Assembly (NCBI GenBank): GCA_002840685.1
Contig: PHBU01000018.1
Coordinates: 1 to 64,000 of the forward strand
Source of the DNA: Chloroflexi bacterium HGW-Chloroflexi-6
GTDB taxonomy: Bacteria; Chloroflexota; Anaerolineae; Anaerolineales; Villigracilaceae
DNA: 64,000 nucleotides
Reading direction: 5' to 3'
Positions 16,311 to 24,766 of this stretch are shown here, piece after piece (positions within the stretch are counted from its first letter, which is position 1; every line of letters starts with the position of its first letter). The notes under the pieces were generated by a model. That model did not search any database. It was not told the DNA's origin and worked only from the letters and a program-made list of their open reading frames with translations. The translations under genes were made by a program, and so were the position numbers.

Positions 16311-16451
16311 TACATAATTGATCCTTCTCTCCTGATGGGACAAGAGAACTGCCGTCAAAGGCGGTTTTTGGTTTAAAGCCATACAATCGCATCTGAGGGA
16401 TGCAAGGCTAAAACCAGGATTCGAGTTCCCGGGCCCATCATCAATTATGTA
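16311..16451 (+). repeat. Dispersed structured repeat, copy A
   Basis: The outer arms TACATAATTGAT (16311-16322) and ATCAATTATGTA (16440-16451) are perfectly inverted. Inside are GATGGG/CCCATC, a CCGTC/GGCGG hairpin followed by TTTTT, GCATC/GATGC, and a T-arm-like GGATTCGAGTTCC. The core CGGTTTTTGGTTTAAAGCC recurs at 20345-20470 and 29605-29770. The rest of 16205-16594 shows nothing I can name. Confidence 0.75.
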
Positions 16452-16594
16452 ATGAAAGCTTGCAATGTAGCTTGTATATCTTCTCTGTTAATTTTCAGGG
16501 AATATCAAAATGCCAGATTTGAAGGCGAAAAATAACAGTGTCCTTTGGTTTGTCATTTTGTGCCTGATCGCAGGTAATAAGAGATCAAGTTTGA

Positions 16595-18853
16595 TTAGAT
16601 GAGTGAAGCCCATTGGAATCTGACTTGTGTGCCAGTTTCTGGCGATGATTCTATTTTTACATCGCCTCCAATCATCTCGGCCCGCTCCAACATTCCAGCC
16701 AGCCCAAAATGCTTATTGGTCAGTAATGTAGCCAAGCTAAAGCCTTTTCCGGTGTCGAAGCCTCTGCCATTATCGGTAATGGTTAAATTAATCTTGTTTG
16801 GTTGTAATTCGCCAGTGATGGTGATGTTGCGAGCCAGCCCGTGCCGCAAAGCGTTCTCGCAGGCTTCCTGTACAATGCGAAACAGATGCTGCTCCACTTC
16901 TGCCGGATATCTGCATCCTTCAGACTGCAAATCCAGCGTAAACACCAAACCATTTTTATCTTGCTCGATCAGGCTTTCGGCGAGTTCGTCCAGGGCTGGC
17001 TTAAGGCCATAACTGAGCATCGGTGGGCGCAGATTACTAACGATTTCTCGTAAGCGATCGATGAGCTCATCATAGGCTTCTTGAAATTGGGGTGAAATAG
17101 ATTTGTCATCCAATCTCAGCAGCATGGTTGCCAGTTGATTCAGGATACTATCGTGGAGTTCCAAAGCCAGTCGCATGCGTTCGTTTTCATGCCTGCTGAT
17201 ATCCTGTTGGTACATCTCCGATATGCGCTGGGTCTGCACGATATTGCTCAATGCAACGGCTGTTTGATTGGCAAGAATTTGGATGAGATTGATCTCTGGC
17301 TGCGAGTAGAAGTCATCCGGGTCGCGGCGACCAAATAACCACAGCCCTACCTGTTCGCCACCTATTGTTAGCTCAACCGCCAAATGTACCCATGCGAATG
17401 GATCAGTTGGATCGGCAGTTTCAGGCGTTCGATATTTTCCAGCCAACTGGTCAGTAAGCAAAAGCGCGTTCTGTACAGGCAGGTTTACTATGCCAACTGT
17501 TTGCAGAACCTGGGGCGTACCCTTTTCAACTTGTAAAAACGCAAATTGTCGGATATGCAGGCGTGGCAGAATCTCATCCGCAAGGATGGTTTGTAGGCTC
17601 AGGAGAGAAGTACTGGTGGTGATGCGCTCTGAATATAGCTCAAGCAAATCGCGAGGCGGCAGGGAGACACCCAAAATGATGTGTTCCACGAAGGCTTGAA
17701 CATAGCGGTAGCTGAAAAGTGTTAGCAAAGCCGAAATAATTAACATCAGGGCGCTAATGATGATTGCTGAGCCAGGCCCAAAAATCCACAAATTCAAAAC
17801 CCCGATTACGGGCAAAAGCACTAAGAGAAGAATGATCGTGTAAATGTAAACAGCCAGAGCCTGGTTGAAGCGAAGTTCAAGCCCACCCAATTGACGGCGC
17901 GCGACAACATAAAAATAAGCCAGCGGCAAGAGCGGCAGGCTGAGCAGACCAAGTCCATCAGAAGGATAAGGCAGCTCGATAAAGTTCTTCAATAAGCCAA
18001 GCACAATGGATGGTGCAAATGACAGGAGCGCACTTAAAAACAGCGTACGCAGTAGCTTGCGTTCTTCAGACTGGCGAATGGCATGCAACAACAAAAAGAG
18101 CAGGCTGCCAACAATGGAAAGAATAAAACCAAGATAATAAAAATTGGTTTGGAAAAGTTGAAATAATTCGGCCGCAGCCAGTAGCGCTGCTAACGAGTAG
18201 ACGATCCATATAATTCGCGGAGACAATTTGGCAAGCGGTTTTGGAAAAACCCAGTGTAAGTGCAAATAAACCGGGATGCTCAACCAGACAAAAGCTCGCA
18301 TAGCAATCAGGCTTCCCCAGAGATGTAAATATGAAACCCCGCCTCCGATCGTTAACCAGATGGCTGTCAAGAAATTAAAAGCCACCAGCAGCCTCCAGCG
18401 TTCATTGCGAGGACGAATTACAAGAAAGGTGAGAGTACCGAAAAACCAGAAGGCATATCCCAGCAGACCCTCGCTCCAAATGCGATCACTGATTTCATTG
18501 AAACTGGGGCCGGGAACGATCCAGGGAATAACTATTTCGTTTCCATCGCGCTCAATGCGGAGCTGTATCACCTGTCCAGGTTGAGCATGCGATACAAAAG
18601 GCTTACTCAAATCTTCTTTGTATTCTGTCCAGGTGACCGAATCGGCTTGCAGCAGGCGATCTCCCAGTTGAATAGGCTTTAAGTTGTCTCCGTTGGTAAA
18701 TAAAATGACAACCTCACTGCTGGAAGCCCATCTGAAGCCAATGTATGGTGCCTCAATGAACTTCACGTAGGTGTACAACAACAAAACAGCCAGTACAGCC
18801 CAGGGCAGAGCTTGTTCTACAATACGGGAGAATTGTGCTTTGAGTGCTTTCAT
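16595..18853 (-). CDS. Membrane sensor histidine kinase, NarL-type (HisKA_3)
   Basis: From the ATG at 18853 (CAAGGAG upstream) the protein has 752 residues. One N-terminal membrane segment is followed by a ~100-residue extracytoplasmic PDZ-like region, then about ten membrane helices (roughly residues 135-410), a GAF-like domain (~430-570), a HisKA_3 dimerisation box with the phospho-acceptor His in LALELHDS, and an HATPase domain (N box NALRHG, G box DNGRGFD). It would phosphorylate a LuxR/NarL-type regulator, most likely the one encoded upstream at 19173-19871. The stimulus is unknown. Confidence 0.9.
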   Translation of the reverse strand: MKALKAQFSRIVEQALPWAVLAVLLLYTYVKFIEAPYIGFRWASSSEVVILFTNGDNLKPIQLGDRLLQADSVTWTEYKEDLSKPFVSHAQPGQVIQLRIERDGNEIVIPWIVPGPSFNEISDRIWSEGLLGYAFWFFGTLTFLVIRPRNERWRLLVAFNFLTAIWLTIGGGVSYLHLWGSLIAMRAFVWLSIPVYLHLHWVFPKPLAKLSPRIIWIVYSLAALLAAAELFQLFQTNFYYLGFILSIVGSLLFLLLHAIRQSEERKLLRTLFLSALLSFAPSIVLGLLKNFIELPYPSDGLGLLSLPLLPLAYFYVVARRQLGGLELRFNQALAVYIYTIILLLVLLPVIGVLNLWIFGPGSAIIISALMLIISALLTLFSYRYVQAFVEHIILGVSLPPRDLLELYSERITTSTSLLSLQTILADEILPRLHIRQFAFLQVEKGTPQVLQTVGIVNLPVQNALLLTDQLAGKYRTPETADPTDPFAWVHLAVELTIGGEQVGLWLFGRRDPDDFYSQPEINLIQILANQTAVALSNIVQTQRISEMYQQDISRHENERMRLALELHDSILNQLATMLLRLDDKSISPQFQEAYDELIDRLREIVSNLRPPMLSYGLKPALDELAESLIEQDKNGLVFTLDLQSEGCRYPAEVEQHLFRIVQEACENALRHGLARNITITGELQPNKINLTITDNGRGFDTGKGFSLATLLTNKHFGLAGMLERAEMIGGDVKIESSPETGTQVRFQWASLI

Positions 18854-19043
18854 GTAATCTCCTTGCGAGGCAGAATTTCTCCCAATTCTTATGGTGAACG
18901 CACAGGCGCGCTGTATCAAAAAAGGGGGTGGGTTCATTTTAGCAAGCTCGATAGATTTGCACAAGCATATTTGGCTGAATTATAGTGTTAGATGGAATCG
19001 GATGATTCTGCCCCATTATGCGGCGACCGCTAAATTTATTAAC

Positions 19044-19077
19044 AAAATACTGACCGGAAGCATCCGGCCAGTATTTT
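19044..19077. terminator. Terminator between response regulator and kinase
   Basis: AAAATACTG-a-CCGG pairs with CCGG-c-CAGTATTTT around a 6-nt loop. A/T tails on both sides would allow termination in either direction. Nothing else is recognisable in 18854-19172. Confidence 0.6.
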
Positions 19078-19172
19078 GAAAGGAAAACAATTATTCAGCA
19101 ATCTCTAAAAACCGGCAAATGAAATTGTCGAGCCGGCTTGGATAGTATTCAATTTATTGGGAATGCAGCTGG

Positions 19173-19871
19173 TTACCCCACCGCTGACCAGCTTGGTGAG
19201 ATCGGTGTAATGATCCCCAGGCTTTGGGCTTTTAGAATGGCAGCCGCGCGTGTGCTTACATTCAACTTAATATATGCGCCCGAAAGCAGGTTGCGGAAGG
19301 TTGAGTTGGATATGGACATTTCGTTCGATAGCTCGGCTGTTAACTTATCCGGGTAAGCGGCGCATAGCGAAAGTGCTTCCAGTTGCCTTGAACTTAAGGC
19401 ATCTCCGGTCTGCGTGAGTTGGTAATTGAGAAAAAGTTGATGCGCTTTTTGGCTGAAGTGAATCCCGCCGCTGGCAATCGTTTGTACTACATTGGCCAGG
19501 TCGATGAGCGTGGCCCGGTCGTCCTTCAGGATGTAACCATTGGCTCCGGCTTCCATCACCCCGCGGATCAGTCCTCGTTCAGCAAACATTGATATGACCA
19601 GGATATTCAAACCGGGGTGCATCTGCAGGAGTTGGGGAATGGTATGCAAAATGGGATAATTTGTTGGATTATCTGCAGAAATCGGTACGCTTACATCCAG
19701 AATCAGAACATCGGTTGGGAATTTTTCCAGAGCCGGTTCTAGTTCGTCGCCATATCCAAGTGTGGCGACCACTTCGATCTTTGAACTAGAACTAAGACGT
19801 AAAACATAGCCATCCACGATGCTTTGGTGATCATCCAAAATTATTACATTAATTTTCCCACTCGGCTGCAT
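19173..19871 (-). CDS. NarL/LuxR-family response regulator
   Basis: A 232-residue protein with a receiver (NVIILDDH, phosphoacceptor in LILDVSVP, GYILKDD) and a C-terminal LuxR-type helix-turn-helix (LSSRQLEALSL ... STFRNLLSGAYIKL). The helix-turn-helix deviates from consensus: PDKLTAELSNEMSIS replaces the usual NKEIA...ISEHTV. It is upstream of the HisKA_3 kinase on the same strand but separated by a terminator-like hairpin, so they may form a two-component pair transcribed partly independently. Target genes unknown. Confidence 0.88.
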   Translation of the reverse strand: MQPSGKINVIILDDHQSIVDGYVLRLSSSSKIEVVATLGYGDELEPALEKFPTDVLILDVSVPISADNPTNYPILHTIPQLLQMHPGLNILVISMFAERGLIRGVMEAGANGYILKDDRATLIDLANVVQTIASGGIHFSQKAHQLFLNYQLTQTGDALSSRQLEALSLCAAYPDKLTAELSNEMSISNSTFRNLLSGAYIKLNVSTRAAAILKAQSLGIITPISPSWSAVG

Positions 19872-19969
19872 AATAATTTTCCTTTATCCAAATATAGCAA
19901 AAAAGAGCGGTATTTCAAGGCTTTTTTGAAGAATAGTACATACGTCTAGGTTTTTAGAAATCTGGTCTA

Positions 19970-19998
19970 TTTTCACATGCTCTTGATAAAGCGATAAT
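19970..19998 (+). promoter_or_regulatory. Predicted sigma-70-like promoter for a non-coding transcript
   Basis: TTTTCA (19970-19975) and GATAAT (19993-19998) are separated by 17 bp. No credible coding frame follows before the terminator at 20252. Confidence 0.5.
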
Positions 19999-20004
19999 AT
20001 GAGT

Positions 20005-20288
20005 GTGGTTGAGAAAAAATAACCCACAATCATCATCGTGGGGTATCGCCCGGGTAGTAAGGGGGTGCGCAGGGGGGAATTGCCGGGTAGGGAAGGAGGG
20101 CCTTCCTTAAATGCTGTAAGCCGGGGCGCCAGCTTCAGGGGATCTGCCGCCTGGGAAGACCCTCCTCCCCAATAATTCTTATGGAAACTCGCCTGGTAAT
20201 TTTCTTGACATTCTAACTGAAATGAACGAAAATAACTTTGCCGTTGATCAGAATGCCCCCCTCATTCTGGTGAGCGGCATTTATTTTT
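20005..20288 (+). ncRNA. Candidate structured non-coding RNA with G-quadruplex motif
   Basis: A GC-rich, purine-rich stretch has its own promoter and a terminator hairpin (AATGCC...CTCA/TGAG...GGCATT then TATTTTTG, 20252-20288). It contains a CCCAC/GTGGG hairpin, six G-tracts of 3-6 within 20052-20100 whose loops are 2-7 nt, and a long stem pairing GGAGGGCCTTCC (20097-20108) with GGAAGACCCTCC (20155-20166). I could not match it to 6S, SRP, tmRNA, RNase P or a known riboswitch. Confidence 0.5.
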
Positions 20289-20344
20289 GTTGGTGAAAGC
20301 ATACCAAAAAATGACTGCTGATTGGTAGGTAATCTGAAAAGAAT

Positions 20345-20470
20345 TCTCTGACAGACCCTCTCAAGAATCCAATACATAATTGATACGTATTCCCGTGGGG
20401 GCACAAGAAAACCGCCGTAACAGGCGGTTTTTGGTTTAAAGCCATCCAATCCCATCAAGGACACTCAGGG
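20345..20470 (+). repeat. Dispersed structured repeat, copy B
   Basis: It shares with copy A CCAATACATAATTGAT, and with copies A and C the hairpin ACCGCC...GGCGGTTTTTGG and the following GTTTAAAGCC. It also shares ACGTATTCCCGT with copy C. Orientation is the same as A and C. The hairpin with TTTTT could act as a terminator before the kdp promoter. Confidence 0.75.
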
Positions 20471-20503
20471 GCATCTCTCGGAATTACATTACAGGATGAT
20501 ATA

Positions 20504-20570
20504 TCTTGAACATTTCTTGAACATTCAGCGCATTCTCTTGAATAAAAGCTGAGACGCATCTCTCTATAAT
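20504..20570 (+). promoter_or_regulatory. kdp promoter with triple direct-repeat operator
   Basis: TCTTGAACATT occurs twice in perfect tandem (20504-20514, 20515-20525) and a third time as TCTTGAATAAA (20536-20546). TATAAT at 20565-20570 has no matching -35. Direct repeats with ~11-bp phasing upstream of a poor -35 are typical of OmpR-family activators, so KdpE (encoded downstream) is the likely binder. Confidence 0.7.
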
Positions 20571-20589
20571 TCTGGCTTAGGAGAATCCT

Positions 20590-20685
20590 ATGCCAGAATT
20601 ATTTGTTTTTATCACCATAACCATCTTTGCACTTGTCTCCTGGGGCTTGTTCAGCCTTTGCCAGAATCTTATGGAGACGAAATGA
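20590..20685 (+). CDS. 31-residue membrane peptide heading the kdp operon
   Basis: AGGAG precedes the ATG. The peptide is one hydrophobic helix (MPELFVFITITIFALVSWGL) and a short polar tail. Its TGA overlaps the kdpF start (ATGA), so translation is coupled. It is a second KdpF-like small subunit by position and form; homology cannot be judged at this length. Confidence 0.65.
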   Translation: MPELFVFITITIFALVSWGLFSLCQNLMETK

Positions 20686-20765
20686 TCACTTTCGCTGCAA
20701 TCCTTGCTGCCGTCCTGCTGATCTATCTTGGTGCGGCGCTACTCAAACCGGAGTGGTTCGAATGA
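20682..20765 (+). CDS. kdpF: Kdp potassium ATPase small subunit
   Basis: A 27-residue single-span protein (hydrophobic helix, then ALLKPEWFE) with the size and tail of KdpF, which stabilises the KdpABC complex. It overlaps both neighbours by ATGA junctions, the usual arrangement at the head of kdp operons. Confidence 0.82.
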   Translation: MITFAAILAAVLLIYLGAALLKPEWFE

Positions 20766-22483
20766 TCAATTTTGACTGGTTCCAGATCATCGTATTCTTT
20801 GCCGTGCTTTTTGCACTGGTCAAACCACTGGGCGCGTATATGGCGGGTGTTTACGAAGGCAAAATCACCTTCTTGCGCTCTGTTGAAAATGCCTTTTACC
20901 GCCTTTCCGGGATCGACCCCGCCCGCGAAATGGACTGGAAAGCCTACACCGTTGCCGTCCTGCTCTTCAACGCCATCGGCTTTCTGTTTGTTTATCTCAC
21001 TCTGCGCCTGCAAGGCTTGCTGCCACTTAACCCACAAGGCTTGATTGCCGTTCCGCCCGCGCTGTCCTTCAACACCGCCGTTAGCTTCGTCAGCAACACC
21101 AACTGGCAGGCTTACGGTGGCGAGACAACCATGAGCTATCTTTCACAGATGCTGGCGCTCGGAACGCAGAACTTCCTCTCAGCGGCCACCGGCACGGCCG
21201 TATTGATCGCCTTGATTCGTGGGATTTCTTCATCTCCCCATTTCCGCTCTCCAGAAAATGGGGGCAACGAGGCGGGCAAGCTCGGCAATTTCTATGTGGA
21301 TTTGACTCGCTCCACCCTCTACATCCTCCTGCCTCTGGCGCTGTTCCTTGCTCTGACGCTGGTTTCACAGGGGACCGTTCAAACCTTTGCCGCATCCCGT
21401 CAAATCGACCTGCTTCAACCCGCAGCCGATACTGCCACCCAGACCATCGCGCTTGGGCCAGCCGCTTCGCAGATTGCCATCAAACAGCTTGGCACCAACG
21501 GCGGCGGATTCTTCAACGTTAACTCGGCGCATCCCTTCGAGAACCCTACCCCGCTCTCCAACTTCTTGGAAATGCTCGCGATTCTGCTGATCCCCACTGC
21601 GCTGACACACACCTACGGCAAAATGGTTGGCGACACGCGCCAGGGCTGGGCCATTCTGGCCGCCATGACGATTGTTTTCGCGCTGATGTTCGGCCTGGGA
21701 TTGTGGGCAGAGTACCAGGGCAACCCCAACCTGACAGCGCTCGGCATTGACCAATCCGCTGGGAACATGGAAGGCAAGGAAATGCGCTTCGGTGCAGCGA
21801 ATTCGGTTTTATGGTCCATCGCTACCACTGCCGCGTCGAATGGTTCGGTCAATGCCATGCACGCCTCGTTTACGCCGCTGGGCGGCCTTGCCCCGATGTG
21901 GCTGATGCAGTTGGGAGAAATCATCTATGGCGGCGTAGGCTCCGGTTTGTACGGAATGCTGGCCTTCGTCATCGTGGCGGTTTTTGTCGCCGGGCTGATG
22001 GTGGGGCGCACACCGGAATATCTCGGCAAGAAAATCGAAGTCTTCGAGATGAAAATGGCCTCGCTGATGATCTTAATCCCGGTGCTGACGGTGCTTCTTG
22101 GGACTGCGCTGGCCGTCAGCCTGGAAGTGGGCCGCGCCTCCGTGCTTAACCCCGGCGCGCACGGTTTCAGCGAAATCCTGTACGCTTTTTCCTCGGCCGG
22201 CAACAACAACGGCAGCGCTTTTGTCGGGCTGAACGCCAACACCGATTTCTATAACTTCGGCCTGGGCATTGCGATGCTTGTATCGCGCTACTGGTTGATC
22301 ATTCCCGTTCTGGCGGTGGCTGGTTCATTGGCCGCCAAGAAAAAAGTACCCGTTTCTGCCGGAACTTTGCCCACCCACACTCCGCTGTTCACCTTCTGGT
22401 TGATCGGCGTCATCATTATCGTTGGCGCGCTCAGCTTCCTGCCCGCATTAGCCTTGGGCCCCATTGTGGAAGCCCTTTTATAG
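20762..22483 (+). CDS. kdpA: Potassium-transporting ATPase, K+-channel subunit
   Basis: KdpA (573 residues from the ATG at 20762) forms the selective K+ channel of the high-affinity KdpFABC pump. The four filter-loop regions are visible: SNTNWQAYGGE, TNGGGFFNVNSAHPFENP, AASNGSVNAMH and AGNNNGSAFVGLNANT. About ten membrane helices occur. A segment reading SSPHFRSPENGGNEAG is absent from textbook KdpA, where IRG... runs directly into LGN.W/YVDL. It is encoded by a palindromic repeat also found in kdpB. The gene overlaps kdpF by ATGA; the gap to kdpB is unusually long because of another repeat. Confidence 0.97.
   Translation: MINFDWFQIIVFFAVLFALVKPLGAYMAGVYEGKITFLRSVENAFYRLSGIDPAREMDWKAYTVAVLLFNAIGFLFVYLTLRLQGLLPLNPQGLIAVPPALSFNTAVSFVSNTNWQAYGGETTMSYLSQMLALGTQNFLSAATGTAVLIALIRGISSSPHFRSPENGGNEAGKLGNFYVDLTRSTLYILLPLALFLALTLVSQGTVQTFAASRQIDLLQPAADTATQTIALGPAASQIAIKQLGTNGGGFFNVNSAHPFENPTPLSNFLEMLAILLIPTALTHTYGKMVGDTRQGWAILAAMTIVFALMFGLGLWAEYQGNPNLTALGIDQSAGNMEGKEMRFGAANSVLWSIATTAASNGSVNAMHASFTPLGGLAPMWLMQLGEIIYGGVGSGLYGMLAFVIVAVFVAGLMVGRTPEYLGKKIEVFEMKMASLMILIPVLTVLLGTALAVSLEVGRASVLNPGAHGFSEILYAFSSAGNNNGSAFVGLNANTDFYNFGLGIAMLVSRYWLIIPVLAVAGSLAAKKKVPVSAGTLPTHTPLFTFWLIGVIIIVGALSFLPALALGPIVEALL
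21229..21277. repeat. Palindromic repeat inserted in frame in kdpA
   Basis: TTCATCTCCCCATTT ... AAATGGGGGCAACGAGG encodes SSPHFRSPENGGNEAG. The arms CCCCATTT/AAATGGGG are complementary. The kdpB copy (23761-23815) uses the same reading frame. Confidence 0.85.
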
Positions 22484-22484
22484 A

Positions 22485-22588
22485 TGTCATTGCGAACGAA
22501 GTGAAGCAATCTCCTACCGAACGGAAAATCCCGTTAAACGGGAGATTGCTTCGGGCTTCACAAAGAACGTTCAGCCCTCGCAATGACA
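22485..22588. repeat. Large palindromic dispersed repeat between kdpA and kdpB
   Basis: Outer arms TGTCATTGCGA (22485-22495) and TCGCAATGACA (22578-22588) are perfectly inverted. Inner arms AATCTCC/GGAGATT flank a central stem-loop (AACGG...CCGTT). The GAAGCAATCTC / TCATTGCGA words are typical of intergenic repeats common in many environmental bacterial genomes. Confidence 0.85.
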
Positions 22589-22613
22589 TGAGAAATGACA
22601 CTGGAAAACAAAA

Positions 22614-24755
22614 ATGACAACCGATTTACATCGTCCAAAATTTTTCAATCGTGAGCTTTATCTGCGCGCCCTGAGTGACGCAGTGATCAAACTCGACCCG
22701 CGCCGCATGTTACGCAACCCGGTTATGTTCATCGTCGAGATCGGCAGCGCGCTGACCAGCCTGCTGTGGATTCAAGCCCTGTTGGGCCAGGGCGAGGCTC
22801 CGGCCTGGTTCATCGGCCTGATCAGTATGTGGCTGTGGTTCACCGTGCTGTTTGCCAACTTTTCCGAAGCCCTGGCTGAAGGGCGTGGCAAAGCCCAGGC
22901 CGACGCACTGCGCCGCACCCGCAAACAGACCAGCGCCAAACGTCTGCGCCAGCCCCACCGCCCCGGCGTTCCTTTTGGGAAGCACGAAGCGAATGTTGAA
23001 CTGGTTTCCTCCACCGACCTGCGCAAAGGGGATTGTTTCCTTGTCGAAGTCGGTGACATCATCCCGGCCGATGGCGAAATCGTCGAAGGCATTGCTTCGG
23101 TCGATGAAAGTGCTGTGACCGGTGAATCGGCCCCGGTTGTGCGCGAAGCGGGCGGCGATCGCAGCGCCGTCACCGGAGGGACGCGCATCCTGTCGGACTG
23201 GCTGGTGATCCGCGTCAGCGCCGACCCCGGCGAAGGGTTTTTAGATCGCATGATCGGGTTGGTCGAAGGCGCAAAACGCCAGAAAACGCCCAACGAAATC
23301 GCGCTTAACATCCTGCTGGCCGGGTTCACCATCATTTTTCTGGTTGTGACTGCCACGCTGCTGCCGTTTTCACAGTATAGTGTGCTGGCTGTCGGGCAAG
23401 GTTCGCCCGTCACCCTGCCGGTGCTCATCGCCCTGCTGGTCTGTCTGATTCCGACTACCATCGGCGGGCTGCTTTCAGCCATTGGCATTGCGGGCATGGA
23501 CAGGCTGATCCAGCGCAATGTCATCGCCATGTCTGGCCGGGCGGTGGAAGCCGCCGGGGATGTGGATGTGCTGCTGCTCGACAAAACCGGCACCATCACC
23601 CTCGGCAACCGCCAGGCGGTAGACTTGATTCCCGTTGGCGGGGTGACTTTGCAGGAACTGGTTGAGGCGGCCCAGTTGGCTTCTTTGGCGGATGAAACGC
23701 CCGAGGGTCGTTCGATTGTCATCCTCGCCAAGGAAAAATATGGCTTGCGTGGCACCCCCCTGTCATCCCCCCATTTGCGGCGAAACCCGGCCGAAAATGG
23801 GGGCAACGAGGGCGGCGGCGCTCATTTCATCCCCTTTACTGCCCAGACGCGCATGAGTGGCGTCGATGTTGACGGTGTCCAAATCCGCAAAGGCGCGCCC
23901 AACACAATGATGGAACTTGTCAGCCAGAGCGGCAACCTGCTCCCCGCAGATCTGAAACCAGTCGTTGACCAGATTGCCCGCACCGGCGGTACGCCGCTGG
24001 TGGTGACGCGCGACAACCTCGTCCTGGGCGTGGTGCATCTCAAGGATATTGTTAAAGGCGGCATCAAGGAGCGCTTTGCGCAGTTGCGCAAAATTGGGAT
24101 CAAGACGGTGATGATCACCGGGGATAACGCCTTGACCGCCGCTGCCATCGCCGCCGAAGCCGGGGTGGATGACTTTCTGGCGCAGGCCACGCCCGAAGCC
24201 AAGCTTAAACTCATCCGCGAATACCAGGCGGGTGGGCGGCTGGTCGCCATGACTGGCGACGGCACCAACGATGCCCCCGCGTTGGCCCAAGCCGATGTGG
24301 CCGTGGCGATGAACACCGGCACCCAGCCCGCCCGCGAAGCCGCCAACATGATCGATCTGGATAGCAACCCCACCAAACTGATCGAGATCGTTGAAATCGG
24401 CAAGCAACTGCTGATGACGCGCGGCGCGCTGACCACCTTCAGCATTGCCAATGATGTCAGCAAATACTTTGCCATCATCCCGGCAGCCTTTGCGGGCACC
24501 TACCCGGCCCTGGGCGCGCTCAATTTTATGCAGCTTGCCACGCCCCAAAGCGCCATTCTCTCAGCCGTGATCTTCAACGCGCTGATCATCATCGCTCTCA
24601 TCCCGCTTGCCCTGCGCGGCGTGCCCTATCGCCCCGTTCCCGCCGAGCGTCTGCTACGCGATAACCTGCTGATTTACGGTCTCGGCGGCCTGATTGCGCC
24701 TTTCATTGGCATCAAAGTGATTGACATGCTGTTGGTGTTGTTCAAACTGACCTAA
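22614..24755 (+). CDS. kdpB: Potassium-transporting P-type ATPase, catalytic subunit
   Basis: This 713-residue P-type ATPase drives KdpA. Visible motifs: TGES actuator loop ([12 protein letters not shown]), phosphorylation site [15 protein letters not shown] and KGA of the nucleotide domain, TGDN and the hinge [18 protein letters not shown]. The family is usually about 680-700 residues. The extra length includes [18 protein letters not shown] in the nucleotide-binding domain, between RSIVILAK... and HFIPFTAQ. This stretch is encoded by the same palindromic repeat as in kdpA. kdpC follows after 11 bp. Confidence 0.97.
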   Translation: MTTDLHRPKFFNRELYLRALSDAVIKLDPRRMLRNPVMFIVEIGSALTSLLWIQALLGQGEAPAWFIGLISMWLWFTVLFANFSEALAEGRGKAQADALRRTRKQTSAKRLRQPHRPGVPFGKHEANVELVSSTDLRKGDCFLVEVGDIIPADGEIVEGIASVDESAVTGESAPVVREAGGDRSAVTGGTRILSDWLVIRVSADPGEGFLDRMIGLVEGAKRQKTPNEIALNILLAGFTIIFLVVTATLLPFSQYSVLAVGQGSPVTLPVLIALLVCLIPTTIGGLLSAIGIAGMDRLIQRNVIAMSGRAVEAAGDVDVLLLDKTGTITLGNRQAVDLIPVGGVTLQELVEAAQLASLADETPEGRSIVILAKEKYGLRGTPLSSPHLRRNPAENGGNEGGGAHFIPFTAQTRMSGVDVDGVQIRKGAPNTMMELVSQSGNLLPADLKPVVDQIARTGGTPLVVTRDNLVLGVVHLKDIVKGGIKERFAQLRKIGIKTVMITGDNALTAAAIAAEAGVDDFLAQATPEAKLKLIREYQAGGRLVAMTGDGTNDAPALAQADVAVAMNTGTQPAREAANMIDLDSNPTKLIEIVEIGKQLLMTRGALTTFSIANDVSKYFAIIPAAFAGTYPALGALNFMQLATPQSAILSAVIFNALIIIALIPLALRGVPYRPVPAERLLRDNLLIYGLGGLIAPFIGIKVIDMLLVLFKLT
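23761..23815. repeat. Palindromic repeat inserted in frame in kdpB
   Basis: GTCATCCCCCCATTT ... GAAAATGGGGGCAACGAGG encodes [18 protein letters not shown]. It is the same element, orientation and frame as 21229-21277 in kdpA, with a slightly longer centre. Confidence 0.85.
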
Positions 24756-24766
24756 AAGGATTTCTT

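Noticed and set aside
16334-16439. A tRNA or tRNA-Sec gene: GATGGG/CCCATC ends and a T-loop-like GGATTCGAGTTCC
   Set aside because: The span is 106 nt, the T stem has a mismatch, no D arm or plausible anticodon arm can be folded, and a terminator-like hairpin with TTTTT lies inside. I list it as a structured dispersed repeat.
9900-16451. A complete prophage
   Set aside because: No capsid, tail, terminase or lysis gene is present; only replication, regulation and integration functions are seen.
20040-20180. A second c-di-AMP riboswitch near the kdp operon
   Set aside because: The conserved blocks GAACC and CAGCTAACC of the ydaO-yuaA class are absent here, and a terminator plus repeat separate it from kdp.
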